Below, one piece after another: positions 11,701 through 20,352 of a DNA stretch of 64,000 nt (position 1 is its first letter; each line of letters begins with the position of its first letter). The notes below the pieces were generated by a model. It was not told the origin of the DNA. It did no database searches and was given only the letters and a program-made list of their open reading frames with translations. A program made the translations under genes and the position numbers. Source of the stretch: Rana temporaria (lineage: Eukaryota; Chordata; Amphibia; Anura; Ranidae); contig NC_053499.1 of NCBI RefSeq assembly GCF_905171775.1, positions 30,557,026-30,621,025 of the forward strand, given 5' to 3'.

Positions 11701-14700
11701 GACACTCTCCACATCTGGAAATATCAATTTTAAAATATGAAGCATTCTGATAATTGAAAAGATAACCTCAGCTTGCATCCAGACAGTGAGAGCCTTAAGT
11801 TTATACAGTGTGCTAAAGGTAACACTTCGGTGCGGATTTTATAAAGAAACTGCATAGCCATTCCCCAGTGAAAGAGCACATACATACATTCATTCTGTAT
11901 GAAAGGGGGGGGGGGGGGGAATTAATGTAAACATGCTATATGCTGTGCTGTAATCATTGATTTGAAAATGGAAAACACTGAATTTCCTGATACTTCAGAC
12001 CATCTAGAGGCCAAAAGCAGCACCTTCTTTTGAAAATGAATTATTTACATTCAAACAGCAGTGTAAATGGCTACGCACATTTATAAAGCAGCCTACTATT
12101 AAAGTGGAGTTTCCATCCCAAAAATATTTTTTCATTATTGTGCTCATTAGACCTAAAAAATAAAAAAATATATATTTTTACTCATCTGGAAATGCCTGTT
12201 GCTATGCGGTCCCACGAAATCTGCCTTTGGATCCACCTAGGATTCTGACATCATCTCCCTCTAATGCTCCTGGGAAATGTGTGTCATCATTTCCCAGGAT
12301 GCAGTGCGCTACCCAATTATCACTCCCCTTCCAGGAAGTAAGTGCTTGTGAGCTTCACTATGCCCACAAGCAAAATGACAACGGTGTGGACATAGTTATA
12401 TAACTATCTTTTTTGAATAACTATGCGGAGCGGCGGTGGATTGTAAAATAATAAGTGACCGGATTTATATTATAAAAACGCATGAGGAAAGGACATACAT
12501 TTAAAAAATGCTAATTGTGGTTGGAACTCTGCTTTAAGAGTACAGAGAGTGGAAACTGTCAGCTTGTGCAGGGAATGATTGCAGCTGGAGAAAAGGGATT
12601 TCATTTACAAAATCCCAAGCTGACAACAGCACAAGCCGGGTACTACACTAGGTCGTCTGGGATAGGTGTAGTACCCCGGCCTGTGTTACTGGCAGCTTCT
12701 CTTTTTGTGAAAGAAAGTCCCTTTCCCCAGGTGAAATCATTCACCACACCAGCTGAAGGTTTCCACTCTCTCCATTCCCCTAGATTGCTAACTGCAACTC
12801 CAATCTCACTGTAAACTAAAAAAGGAGAGTTTTTTTTTATGTAACCTTATTGCCATCACAAAGGGGCTAAAAAGCCCCGTATGTGATAACATGGGCACAT
12901 GACAGGTAGTTCATTAGTCCAATGTCTCCCCTGTCCTCCAACGCAACTAACCAAGCATAGACTGTGCTTGATTAGCTGTATCCTTGCCTCCAGTAGCTGA
13001 GATGTGACTTGGAAGAGACATTACACATCTGTTCTCTGATCTCACTGCAGGAGCTGTTGCCATGATTCTGGCCTCCCCAAAGGAACGGGAGAGGTCAGGA
13101 ACCGTCACAGGTACTGCCAGCTGGGGAAAAAAAAATATCACACAGAGTACTATAGGTCAGTGGTCCACAATAAAATGTTGGTGTTACCCACGGGTTCTGC
13201 TGCAAATCAACATTGTGGCAGATGTATACCGTCCAATGTTTGCAGTGTTGTTCTCAATGCGTGCCGATTGTCAATACTGTCATCGCGCATTGATACCCAA
13301 TGCCTCCTCTGTAGTTCCGGCTCCTGTGAACTCAGAGGGAGGTGCCAGGAGTAGTGCAGAGAGTGGAAGGTGAAAAAGGGGGATGACGACTTCCAATGGC
13401 AGTGCTGATCACAGACTGCAGGTGGGAGCATGGGGCTCAAGCACATGGCTATAGTCTGTGAAAGGCAGCAGTGTGATGCAGAGTGTGTGGGAGAAGGGGG
13501 GGGGGGGGCATTGTGTGTACAAGGCATGCAAAACTCTTGTTAGTGGTCAGCGGGATTCAAAACGAAGTTTAGCTGTCTATGAAGTATGAAAGATTGACGA
13601 CCACTGCCATAGCTCTTATCTGAAAGCCATTTGCCAGCTGATAAAATCCACACCAAGCAGTGGCAGCCATGAGCTTGTTTTAACCCTTTGTTTACCGCGT
13701 CATTTAAAAAAAAATACCTTGGTAGTCAAGGGGTTAAGGCTCAAAAAGGTAATAAAGCCAAAGTATCAATAAAACAGCCAAGTATCTAGCATTTTCATAA
13801 GATTCTGCCCATGTATTTACCAGCACAGGCTTCCATTCATTCACAATATAACTGCCAACGACAAACCTTTATCGTCATCTTTCAAGCAAACATCACATGC
13901 TTCGATGATCTGAGCCAAGTCAATGTGGAGTCCGCCCTCCGAGTTCTCCTCCGATATCTCTGCGCCTTTAGATTTTAGGAAAGCACGAAGCTCCCCAGCC
14001 TAAGAGAAAAAAGAAATATTCTTACTGAAGGTTTACATGGATGATCCTCAGCAGCTCTGAGTGGTGCAGATTCCCTTATCTACACTCAGCAGAACCCAAC
14101 CAGAGGAGGGATCATTATCACACAGGCACAGCACTTCCCACTCCACATACATTGGACACCATTCTAAAAGTCCACAATTATAATTTTTATAATTTATGAT
14201 ACACGGGGGGAGAGTAATAACCAAATTTTTTTTGTTTTGTTTTGTTTTTACTGCTGTCCATTTTCATGTTCCTGTCTGTTTAAAAGGTGTCAGGCAGAAC
14301 AGTAAGTGAAAATATCCCCAATGGGAAGGGTTAGAACCTGTGACACCAATGGCAGGGGCACGTCTCCGTCCCTGTGACACCAATGGCAGGGGCACGTCTC
14401 CGTCCCTGTGACACCAACGGCGGGGGAGGGGGGCACGTCTCCGTCCCTGTGACACCAACGGCGGGGGGCACGTCTCCGTCCCTGTGACACCAACGGCGGG
14501 GGGGGGGGACACGTCTCCGTCCCTGTGACACCAACGGCGGGGGGGGGGGACACGTCTCCGTCCCTGTGACACCAACGGCGGGGGGGGGGGTCACGTCTCC
14601 GTCCCTGTGACACCAACGGCGGGGGGGGGGGGGGGGGGGGGGCACGTCTCCGTCCCTGTGACACCAACGGCGGGGGGGGGGGACGTCTCCGTCCCTGTGA

Positions 14701-17700
14701 CACCAACGGCGGGGGGGGCACGTCTCCTCCCTGCGACACCAACGGCGGGGGGGGGGGGGGGGGGCACGTCTCCGTCCCTGCGACACCAACGGCGGGGGGG
14801 GCACGTCTCCTCCCTGCGACACCAACGCGGGGCATGATTCTCCCCACCCAATGGCTACAACGATGGGGCACAACTCCTCTCACTGACACCAAAGATGGAA
14901 TTGTTTTACTCTTGACTGATGTTGGGACATTTTCTACTTTTAATGGCCACAGTCTGGTCCTTGGAAAGTCTGAAGTAAACTGGTCCTTTGCTTAGAAAGT
15001 TTGGAGACCCCAACGGCGGGGGGGGCACGTCTCTGTCCCTGGGACACCAACGGCGGGGGGGGGGGGGGGCACGTCTCTGTCCCTGGGACACCAACGGCGG
15101 GGGGGGGGGCACGTCTCTGTCCCTGGGACACCAACGGCGGGGGGGGCACATCTCCGTCCCTGTAGTGTATAAGCTGAAACTGCCGTTCTCCATGCCCTAT
15201 ATACTACTCATAGATGCATAAGGATTTTAGCACAAATCTGCACTTTTGAGGGGTTGTAGACAAGAGAAGACTGCAGATAAACAAGTAAAACTTTTGTGGG
15301 AGAATTTGTTTCATCTTAATGTTTACAACCCGCCCTACAACACACTGAACCTGCCCTCCAACACACCCAAACGCCCCCCTGCAACAGCGAGGCAGAATCA
15401 ACATTCTCCCTCCACGCTTTGCAGATTGTCAGATTACACCTCCAATGGTCTGTGCATGCGCATTGACGTCACGCCAGCTGGAGTGACGTTTAGGAGCTGG
15501 CGCAACGTAAACAATGCGCATGCACAGACCATCTGAGGCATTATCCGACACGCAGGGGGAGAATGTTGTCAGATTCTGCCTCGCTGTTGCAGGGCGGGGT
15601 TTGGGTGTGTTGGGGGGCGGGTTCATTGTGTTGGGGGGGGGGGGTTCAGTGTGTTGGGCGGGCTCATTGTGTTGGGCGGGTGGGTTTTATCCACCCCTTC
15701 AACACACCAAAGAAAACACCTTGTTACAGCGAGGCAGAATCTGGCAATTATGTTCTCCCCCTGCACTTTGCAGATCACGGGATACTGCATCAGATGATCT
15801 GCGCATGCGCAGTGTTGATGTCACGCCAGCTGATAAACATATCAGCTGGAGCGGCGTTGTGTACTGCGCATGCGCAGACAGTCAGAGGCATTATCCCACG
15901 AAAGGCAGCATTTAATGGAACACCGGTCAGCACCAAAGCGCAGTGCAGGAAAGGCACATCCTGTGTGTTTACTGAGCTACCACTGGTGAACCCACTACCC
16001 TTGCTAAAGTAGGCAGGTGCCAATAAATTGTGAGCGACACCCTAAACACATCTCGCAAGTGCAGCACGTTTGTGGGCATCAAAGCTCACAATATTGCAGT
16101 ACTATGCGGTTTGCTGCAGTGCAATCGGGAAGAGTAGTGCTTGCACTCCCTTATCTGCATTCCGAAATGCATTCAAATGAACCCACTGCAGCTACTTTAT
16201 AGTGAAATAAAGACATATGGGGAGTGTAAGCTCTGAGGGTGACACTTCCGATTACATTACAGGCCTGGAAATTGGGCGATGCGTCCATAGTGGGCGCAGG
16301 AGCGACGCCCTTTCTCTCCTGCGCCCATCAGCAATACATAGATTCATGCATTGTCGCCGCTGCTGCCCAGTATTCAGGTGTCCGGCCCCCTGTTGAGCGC
16401 CGGCCATCTGAATAATAGCGGTGGGTGTGTTTTGGAAGTGCCCAGTAAGAGCGAGAGGCTCTAATAGGCTTCCCAATCAGAGCCAGTGTGCTCTAATCAG
16501 CTTCCAAATGGTTAACCAGAGGGCTGTGTGTTCCCTGGTTATACAGTGCTGCGTTAGGGAATCGCTTCCCCAAGACCCCTTTCACACTGGGGCAATTTGC
16601 AGGCGCTATTGCGCTAAAAATAGCGCCTGCAAACCGACCTAAAACAGTGGTTGCTGTTTCTCCAGTGTGAAAGCCCGGAGCGGTGCGCTAGCAAGACCGC
16701 TCCAAAAGTCCTGCTAGCCACATCTTTGAAGTGGTGTGTATACCGCTTCTTCCCATTGAAAGCAATGGGAAACCGCGGCTATACCGCCGGCAATGCGTGG
16801 GTGGTATTAACCTTTTTCAGCCGCTAGTGGACGAATACCGCCGCAATTCCGATGGTAAAGCGCCAATAAAGATAGCGGCGCTTTACCGCCTCTGCACCTC
16901 CCGCCCCGGGCTTAACACTGACCCTCCTCTCAGCCAATCAGGTTCACCGGGTCTGTTTACCGGTCACCTGATTGGCTGAAGCGGCAGGCTTGGAAGGACG
17001 AGAGGAGGAGCGGGCGGGAGAAGAGACTCCCTCATCGAGGAAAAAATGGAGGACACCGCGGTCACCCACTGCCAACCCGCAACAAGGTAAGGGCCAGGCA
17101 GACGGCGGGCAACTTTGGGGCACTGTGGCAACACTTGAGGCACACTGGCAGCATTGGGTTGGTGGGCACAGTCGCAGCATATGGCACAGTCGCAGCATCT
17201 GGCGGGCACAGTGGCAGCGTCTGGCGGGCACAGTCGCAGCGTCTGGCGGGCACAGTCGCAGCGTCTGGCGGGCACAGTCGCAGCGTCTGGCGGGCACAGT
17301 CGCAGCGTTTGGTGTATTTAAAAAAAAATCTGTTTATTTTCGCCCCCCCAAATTTTTTTTTTTAGCACCAGCCACCACTGGAGCTGAGCACAGCATTCTG
17401 GGAGATCACAGGACCAGAGCACACCCGGAAGTTGCAGTATATAGCGAGGGACATGTGGCAGAGGGATCAGCTGGTGGTCTGACTAGATCACTCCTATGAA
17501 TGGGTGGAGGGACAGGTGGAACACGTGGTTATAGAACACACAGCTCCATATATATGGCGGTTACAGGTCAGTGCTGCCCTCAGCTCCTCCCTCACACAAT
17601 ACAGGCCTCTCCAGATGCTGCTCTGGAACTACAAGTCTCAGCAGCAGCACCACCCACAGGGCTCGCAGCTCCACTGCACCCGGAGAAACACAGCCTGACT

Positions 17701-17789
17701 CTCTGTATCTAATCAGCACGGCCATAAAGGTGTCCGAAGCTCCTCACCTGATCCTCCTCGGTCACATCAATAAAAGCCGGGACACTCAT
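3035..17789 (-). CDS. eif3m: eif3m, coding exons 1-6 (partial gene; 3' exons outside window)
   Basis: Subunit M of eIF3, the cytosolic complex that recruits mRNA to the 40S ribosome. Six minus-strand coding exons can be joined: 17748-17789, 13867-13999, 11576-11714, 6064-6187, 5877-5971 and 3035-3118. They give 617 nt, about 205 residues of a protein that is usually about 374. Every junction has GT and AG, phases agree across introns, and the frame stays open. Recognisable stretches include MSVPAFIDVTEEDQ (start), SEGGLHIDLAQIIEACDVCL, SLLLILEPDKQEALIESLCE, LFHGMDKTTPVRYTVYC and VRKWITDWNLSTEQKH. This is the N-terminal helical-repeat half; the C-terminal PCI domain would be encoded by exons beyond the left edge. 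The start is the first ATG of the family-typical N-terminus, in a GC-rich promoter context. Introns are full of transposons, but no coding exon is broken. Identification is from memory of the vertebrate protein and is very secure. Confidence 0.96.
3220..3918 (+). pseudogene. Decayed Tc1-like transposon
   Basis: Left end ACGATCAGTTATAACATTAT and right end ATAATGTTATGGCTGATTGG are imperfect inverted termini. Between them, from about 3361, a broken frame resembles a Tc1 transposase N-terminus (GKCKDLSEYDK, then a frameshifted helix-turn-helix region). A C-terminal part around 3700-3790 resembles KVLTWPPNSPDL. The middle, including the catalytic core, is deleted. Confidence 0.75.
4208..5033. mobile_element. 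TTAA-family copy (CCACTTAAAGACC), interrupted
   Basis: TTAA at 4204-4207 is followed by CCACTTAAAGACC. The family then continues at 4928-5033 (CCTTTTTCTGACATTTG...) after a 705-bp insertion. The right end is lost near an AC/TA repeat at about 5005-5030. Low coding potential. Confidence 0.55.
4223..4927. mobile_element. 3-bp-TSD palindromic family, copy 1 (705 bp)
   Basis: Ends GGGCCAGATTC / GAATCTGGCCC with CAA duplicated at 4220-4222 and 4928-4930. Arms are rich in TACG/GACGTC words. The interior has the family signatures GCGCC/AGGTGGCG, TTAAAGTATGGCC and GCATGCGC. No transposase. Superfamily unassigned. Confidence 0.8.
5034..5639. mobile_element. 3-bp-TSD palindromic family, copy 2, 5'-truncated
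   Basis: Begins within the arm (TGATTCCTAGAATCATTTTC, GATCCGACAG) and ends GAATCTGGCCC at 5639. The outer left arm is missing and replaced by an AC/TA microsatellite. Confidence 0.75.
5640..5876. other. eif3m intron 5, no further feature
   Basis: Unremarkable AT-rich intronic DNA before the exon 5 donor. It includes a short CCAGTGAAAACTC stretch; nothing recognised. Confidence 0.5.
5877..5971 (-). CDS. eif3m: eif3m coding exon 5
   Basis: 95 bp with a poly-pyrimidine-CCAG acceptor and a GTGATT donor. It encodes VRKWITDWNLSTEQKH, then ILLRLLYDALVECKR plus two bases of a Ser codon. The non-consensus +4/+5 donor bases (GTGATT) are the only mild oddity. Confidence 0.95.
6064..6187 (-). CDS. eif3m: eif3m coding exon 4
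   Basis: 124 bp with a TCTTCCAG acceptor and GTGAGT donor. The first base completes Leu, then 41 codons run from LSNLFHGMDKTTPVRYTVYC to GAIMFIPTDLDQ, ending in phase 0. Only a 92-bp intron (5972-6063) separates it from exon 5, by far the shortest intron in the visible gene. Confidence 0.96.
6188..6627. other. eif3m intron 3, acceptor-side unassigned sequence
   Basis: Pyrimidine tract and acceptor of exon 4 (minus strand), then AT-rich and short GC-rich non-coding sequence. An open frame at 6382-6612 has no family resemblance. Confidence 0.5.
6628..6831. mobile_element. PIF-like MITE (GCCCCTTTCACAC ends)
   Basis: Termini TGCCCCTTTCACAC and GTGTGAAAGGGGC, with internal ACGACTTCAAAGTCGT palindromes. 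Flanks are GTA and CTTA, close to the TWA duplications of PIF/Harbinger elements. A related right end recurs at about 20320-20352. Confidence 0.65.
6885..7272. repeat. Purine-rich (AG)n/(ACAG)n microsatellite
   Basis: About 390 bp of AGAGAC, AGACAG and pure AG runs on the plus strand, almost without T. It translates to long Ser/Leu (minus) or Arg/Glu/Thr (plus) strings that are not proteins. Confidence 0.95.
7273..8008. other. eif3m intron 3, unassigned
   Basis: Apparently single-copy or old repeat sequence with a 12-G run near 7611. No gene, no terminal repeats noticed. Confidence 0.4.
8009..8714. mobile_element. 3-bp-TSD palindromic family, copy 3 (706 bp)
   Basis: GGGCCAGATTCAGAAAG at the left, GAATCTAGCCC at the right. 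Flanks TAT/AAT (one mismatch). Long inner arms carry GTAACTTA and CGTAGCGTA. It has the family's TTAACATTGG and GCGCATGCGCC words. Confidence 0.8.
8757..8826. repeat. (AC)n-(TA)n microsatellite
   Basis: ACACAC run of about 30 bp followed by ATACATATATA and TATATA runs. Confidence 0.95.
8871..9069. mobile_element. Palindromic MITE (GGATTTACTAA...AAATCAGCCCC)
   Basis: About 35-bp inverted ends: GGGGTGGATTTACTAACGGC versus the complement of TTTAGTAAATCAGCCCC, both followed by TAGACTGTGCACT. Flanks TAT and AAT. Superfamily unassigned. Confidence 0.7.
9420..9881. mobile_element. T2/Kolobok-like palindromic MITE in TTAA
   Basis: TTAA at 9416-9419 and 9882-9885. Ends AGCGAGAGTTCACCC and GGGTGAACCCCCGCT. 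The arms are nearly complementary over the full length, with GCCGAACGTCGGTGCG as the inner stem. The interrupted Tc1 sequence rejoins cleanly at one TTAA. Name by resemblance to Xenopus T2 elements (TTAAAGGRR ends). Confidence 0.8.
10038..10362. mobile_element. PIF/Harbinger-like MITE, 325 bp (copy 1)
   Basis: Ends TGCCTTGTTTCCACTGAACG and its near-complement, with TTA duplicated at 10035-10037 and 10363-10365. It contains GGAACGGTT/AACCGTTCC words. The same element, the same 325 bp, recurs at 56262-56586. Confidence 0.85.
11576..11714 (-). CDS. eif3m: eif3m coding exon 3
   Basis: 139 bp. The acceptor is TTTCCAG just before AT-GTG-GAG; the donor is GTAAGT at 11570-11575. It encodes DVESVMNSVVSLLLILEPDK through EGERPPLRLQ and ends with CT of a Leu codon completed by exon 4. 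Nearly every residue matches the vertebrate family. Confidence 0.96.
11715..12102. other. eif3m intron 2, unassigned part
   Basis: AT-rich non-coding sequence with a G homopolymer near 11906. No repeat boundary seen. Confidence 0.4.
12103..12533. mobile_element. T2-like TTAA MITE
   Basis: TTAA at 12099-12102 and 12534-12537. Ends AGTGGAGTTTCCATCCC and GGTTGGAACTCTGCT are imperfect inverted repeats. No coding content. Confidence 0.7.
12538..12782. mobile_element. Palindromic MITE (GAGAGTGGAAAC arms)
   Basis: Arms of about 70 bp: ACAGAGAGTGGAAACTGTCA... at the left pairs with ...GAAGGTTTCCACTCTCTCC at the right. A second inner stem surrounds GTACTACAC/GTGTAGTAC. It abuts the TTAA at 12534-12537. 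Confidence 0.6.
12783..13683. other. eif3m intron 2, unassigned
   Basis: Non-coding. There is a small hairpin AAAGGGGCTAAAAAGCCCC near 12860 and an 11-G run near 13498. A TCAGTGGTCCACAATA stretch near 13157 could be an old hAT end. Nothing firm. Confidence 0.35.
13684..13733. mobile_element. 50-bp TTAA-flanked micro-MITE
   Basis: TTAA at 13680-13683 and 13734-13737. Ends CCCTTTGTTTACC and GGTAGTCAAGGGG form a short inverted repeat around an A-run. Probably an internally deleted TTAA-type (piggyBac/Kolobok-like) element. Confidence 0.5.
13867..13999 (-). CDS. eif3m: eif3m coding exon 2
   Basis: 133 bp between a pyrimidine-rich TTTTTTCTCTTAG acceptor and a GTTTGT donor. It encodes 44 codons plus one base, beginning AGELRAFLKSKGAEISEENS and ending CLKDDDK. 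The last G joins AT of exon 3 to make the Asp of the family's DVESVMN stretch. Confidence 0.94.
14336..14829. repeat. G-rich minisatellite, block A
   Basis: About a dozen units of CACGTCTCCGTCCCTGTGAC + ACCAACGGC + Gn, with n from 4 to 22 (longest G run 14621-14642). Unit length varies only through the G run. Located in eif3m intron 1, about 340 bp from exon 2. Confidence 0.95.
15010..15165. repeat. G-rich minisatellite, block B
   Basis: Four units of the same repeat as block A, but with CTCTGTCCCTGGGACACC in place of CTCCGTCCCTGTGACACC. It is separated from block A by about 180 bp of non-repeat sequence. Confidence 0.92.
15270..15910. repeat. Two related palindromic MITE-like units
   Basis: Unit 1 (about 15360-15600) has arms GCGAGGCAGAATC...TGGTCTGTGCATGCGCAT and the complement ATGCGCATGCACAGACCA...GATTCTGCCTCGC. 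Unit 2 (about 15725-15905) repeats the plan with GATCTGCGCATGCGCAGTGT. Between them are GGGCGGGTT/GTGTTGGG repeats. Termini and target duplications were not resolved. Confidence 0.6.
16570..16935. repeat. MITE-like repeat (ACCCCTTTCACACTGGGGC)
   Basis: Starts ACCCCTTTCACACTGGGGC and holds GCGCTATTGCGCTAAAAATAGCGCC hairpins (part quoted: GCGCTATTGCGC) and TACCGC-rich segments. It ends near CCCGGGCTTAACACTG. Likely a ranid dispersed repeat. Confidence 0.5.
17166..17308. repeat. 22-bp minisatellite GGCACAGTCGCAGCGTCTGGCG
   Basis: About six units of GGGCACAGTCGCAGCGTCTG with small variants. Intron 1 of eif3m. Confidence 0.9.
17748..17789 (-). CDS. eif3m: eif3m coding exon 1
   Basis: Fourteen codons, MSVPAFIDVTEEDQ, ending in phase 0 at a GTGAGG donor (GT complement at 17746-17747). 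The ATG (17787-17789 on the minus strand) follows a short GC-rich leader. The peptide is the conserved N-terminus of eIF3m. It is too short to stand out as an open frame and was found by looking for the start of the family upstream of exon 2. Confidence 0.93.
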
Positions 17790-17930
17790 GTCTGCAAAGC
17801 CCTGTACAGCACGCCACCACCGCCGCTCCGGAAAAGGAGAAAAGAACCGGCGAACACTTCCGGGTCAAAGCGCGGCGTCATGACGTCGCCTAAAGACGCG
17901 GCGTTCTGATATAGATTGAGCATGCGCAAT
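17790..17930 (-). promoter_or_regulatory. eif3m: Probable eif3m promoter / 5'UTR
   Basis: GC- and CpG-rich sequence directly upstream of the eif3m ATG with no TATA box. On the minus strand it holds an ETS-type CCCGGAAGTG (17855-17864). A CRE-like TGACGTCG word is at 17881-17888 and an NRF1-like GCATGCGC at 17920-17927. This composition is typical of housekeeping translation-factor promoters. The transcription start is not determined; motif calls are by eye. Confidence 0.6.
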
Positions 17931-18403
17931 TCGCTACTCTGAATTGTCTGCTGTACCGTAGCTGAGCACCATTTTGTTGGTTAGCATTCTATCTAAGCCA
18001 TAACGTCTAGGATTCATGTAGTATAAATACATTGCTCCCAACTGTCCCTGATTTCATGGCTCTGTCCCTCATTCCTCCCTCACTTTGGTCTGATCTATAT
18101 TGATGTATAAAAAACGCCCTCCTTATTTATCAAAAAGTGTTTTCCAGCGCTAAACCTTTCATCTGATTTCTAAATTGTTGTATTTGTAAATTCCAAAAGC
18201 CAATATAAAGGAATAGTAGTGGTAAAAAAAAACACTTGTGGGTTTAACCAATCTTGTTTTTTGTACAATTCTACTTTAAGGGGGTGTGGCAAGGGGTGCT
18301 GGTGTCCTATTATTCTGGGTCCACTATCAGATAGTGCCCGGGTTGGACTGCACATGCGCACTCTGAGATCACAGAAATCTCAGAGACTGAACATCTGTTC
18401 CGT
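17931..18403. other. Immediate upstream of eif3m, unassigned
   Basis: AT-rich sequence with a T2-like fragment near 18268-18290 (CTACTTTAAGGGGG). No gene supported. Confidence 0.4.
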
Positions 18404-18756
18404 CAGCTGTAGTTGGAGCATGAGCAGTTACGATGCTCACTCCCGATGCTTATCGACCGCGCTCGCTCTATCAGATGGGGGACCCATCTCGCTAGAACAG
18501 CTCTGACCGCACTCACAGCAATACAGCAAGGGGCGGGTGTATTATTGAGCAGTGATTTTGTACAGGTTGGACATCTCGATAGAACAGCGCTGGCCGCGCT
18601 CACAGCAATACAGCAAGGGGCAGATGGTTTTTAAAAAGGGGCGGGTGTATTATTGAGCAGTGATCTTTTTAACCATTTGCCCCTTGCTGTAAGCGCGGCC
18701 AGCGCTGTTCTATCGAGATGTCCAACCTGTACAATAATACACCCGCCACTTTTTAA

Positions 18757-19840
18757 CCACTTCAATACCAGGCACTTACTCTCCTTCCTGCCCAAGCCAA
18801 TTTTCAGCTTTCTGCGCTGTCGCTGTTTAAATGACAATTGCTCAGTCATGCTACACTGTACCCAAACAGAATTTTTATAATTTTGTTCCCATAAATAAAG
18901 CTTTCTTTTGGTGGTATTTGATCGCCTCTGGGGTTTTTATTTTTTGCTATACAAATAAAAAAAGTTTTTTCTTTTTTTTCTGTTATAACATTTTGTAAAT
19001 AAGTAAGTTTTCTCCTTCACTGATAGGCTGTGATAAGGCAGCAGTGACGGGCACTGATGAGGCAAAGCCAATGAGTAGGCACTGACGATGGGCACTGATA
19101 TGCGGCACTGATGGGCACTGGTAGGCGGCACTGTTGGGTGGCAGTGATAGGCGGCACTGATGGGCACTCATGGGTGTCACTGGTGGGCACTGATAGGCGA
19201 CACTGGTAGGCACTGAAAGGCTGCAATGGTGGGTACTTATGGGTGGCATTGATAGACGGCACTGCTGGGATCTGATAAGCGGCACTCCTGGGCACTGATG
19301 GGCATCAATACATGGCACTGATGGGCACTAATGGGCACTGATATTCAGCACTGATGGGTATCCCTGGTGGCACTGACACTGGCAGGGATTTTGAAGGGGC
19401 ACTGGTTGGCAGCTGCCTGGACATTGAGTGACAGCTGCCTTGGCACTGATTGGCATTCCCTGGTGGTCTAGGGGGCATACCTGGTGGTCCAGTGTGGATG
19501 CCCATCCCTGGTGGTCTTGGGCGGCATGCTGGTGGTCCTGTGCAGTGATCCGAGGGGGGGGGGCTGCGCTGATAAACTATCAGCACAAACCCCCCCTGTC
19601 AGGAGAGCAGCCGATCAGCTCTTCTCTACTGTACTTCCTGTTTACATTGTGATCAGCCGTGATTGGACACGACTGATCACGTGGTAAAGAGCCTCCACCA
19701 CTGACACACCACATCACTGATCGCTGCAATGCCTGCCCGGGTGCGGCGGCTGTTATCCTGCAGGACGTCAATAGACGTCCAGTCAGGATAACAAAACCAC
19801 TTCCCGGACGTCAATTCACTATTGACCGGGCGGGAAGTGG
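18757..19840. mobile_element. TTAA-family copy with internal minisatellite (1084 bp)
   Basis: TTAA at 18753-18756 and 19841-19844. Ends CCACTTCAATACC and CCGGGCGGGAAGTGG. It contains the family block GGTGGTATTTGATC, then a GGCACTGATGGGCAC minisatellite, then palindromic GATCAGCCGTGATTGGACAC sequence. Confidence 0.8.
19030..19390. repeat. Minisatellite, TGATGGGCAC core
   Basis: Degenerate 11-24-bp units built on GGCACTGATGGGCACTGAT. The reverse complement core GTGCCCATCA is shared with arrays at 46.4, 49.0, 61.5 and 62.8 kb. Confidence 0.85.
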
Positions 19841-19925
19841 TTAAAAACCATCCGCCATCTTGCTGTATTGCTGTGAGCGCGGCCAGCGCTGTTCTATCTA
19901 GGTGGGTCCCCCATCTGATGCAACG

Positions 19926-20352
19926 ACCCTTTCCGTGCATTTCCGAATGGCGCTGTTTGATTTCGGCTCCCCCCACCTCAGGCCAAATGCGGTACTGCAC
20001 ACTTTGGCCTAAATCCTGCTCGTTTTTATCTCTTAAACCTATCTCTGACCTTTAGCAAACCTGGGTATGGCTTGTGAATGGAGTATTTCCAAGCTTTGCC
20101 GAAATCAGCCGAACTGTCTTTGGGCCTTTCCGGCCTTTTCCGAGGCTCTCCGGCGCCCCTCCCACCTCTGCCCGCATGCGGTATTGCAAGTTATTGAAGT
20201 CAATGCGGAACTATTTATTTTTCGTACTCCCTGCACTACTTTTGTCCGACTTTGATACGACTTGAGGTCCATAGACCTAAAGATTACACAGGCATTGCTT
20301 CAGGTCGCGTCAAAGTCACGCGATTTTCAGGTCGTACAAGTGTGAAAGGAGA
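19926..20352. repeat. Dispersed repeat fragments (GAGGCTCTCCGGCGCCCC family and MITE end)
   Basis: CGAGGCTCTCCGGCGCCCCT...GCATGCGGTATTGCA...GAAGTCAATGCGGAACTA closely matches 30245-30325 and (complement) 54820-54925. A GTCGTACAAGTGTGAAAGG end at about 20332-20350 matches the MITE at 6628-6831. Confidence 0.6.

Larger units (their letters stand above)
18404..19925. repeat. Composite palindrome with inserted TTAA element
   Basis: The arm CAGATGGGGGACCCA...CACAGCAATACAGCAAG at 18473-18535 is complemented at about 19862-19920. An inner pair (18560-18640 versus 18662-18740, GGTTGGACATCTCGATAGAA) forms a second palindrome. The TTAA-family element 18757-19840 sits in the middle. Confidence 0.6.

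Noticed and set aside
14264..15193. Pro/Arg/Gly-rich reading frames up to 200 residues
   Set aside because: Produced by the G-run minisatellite in both strands and several frames.
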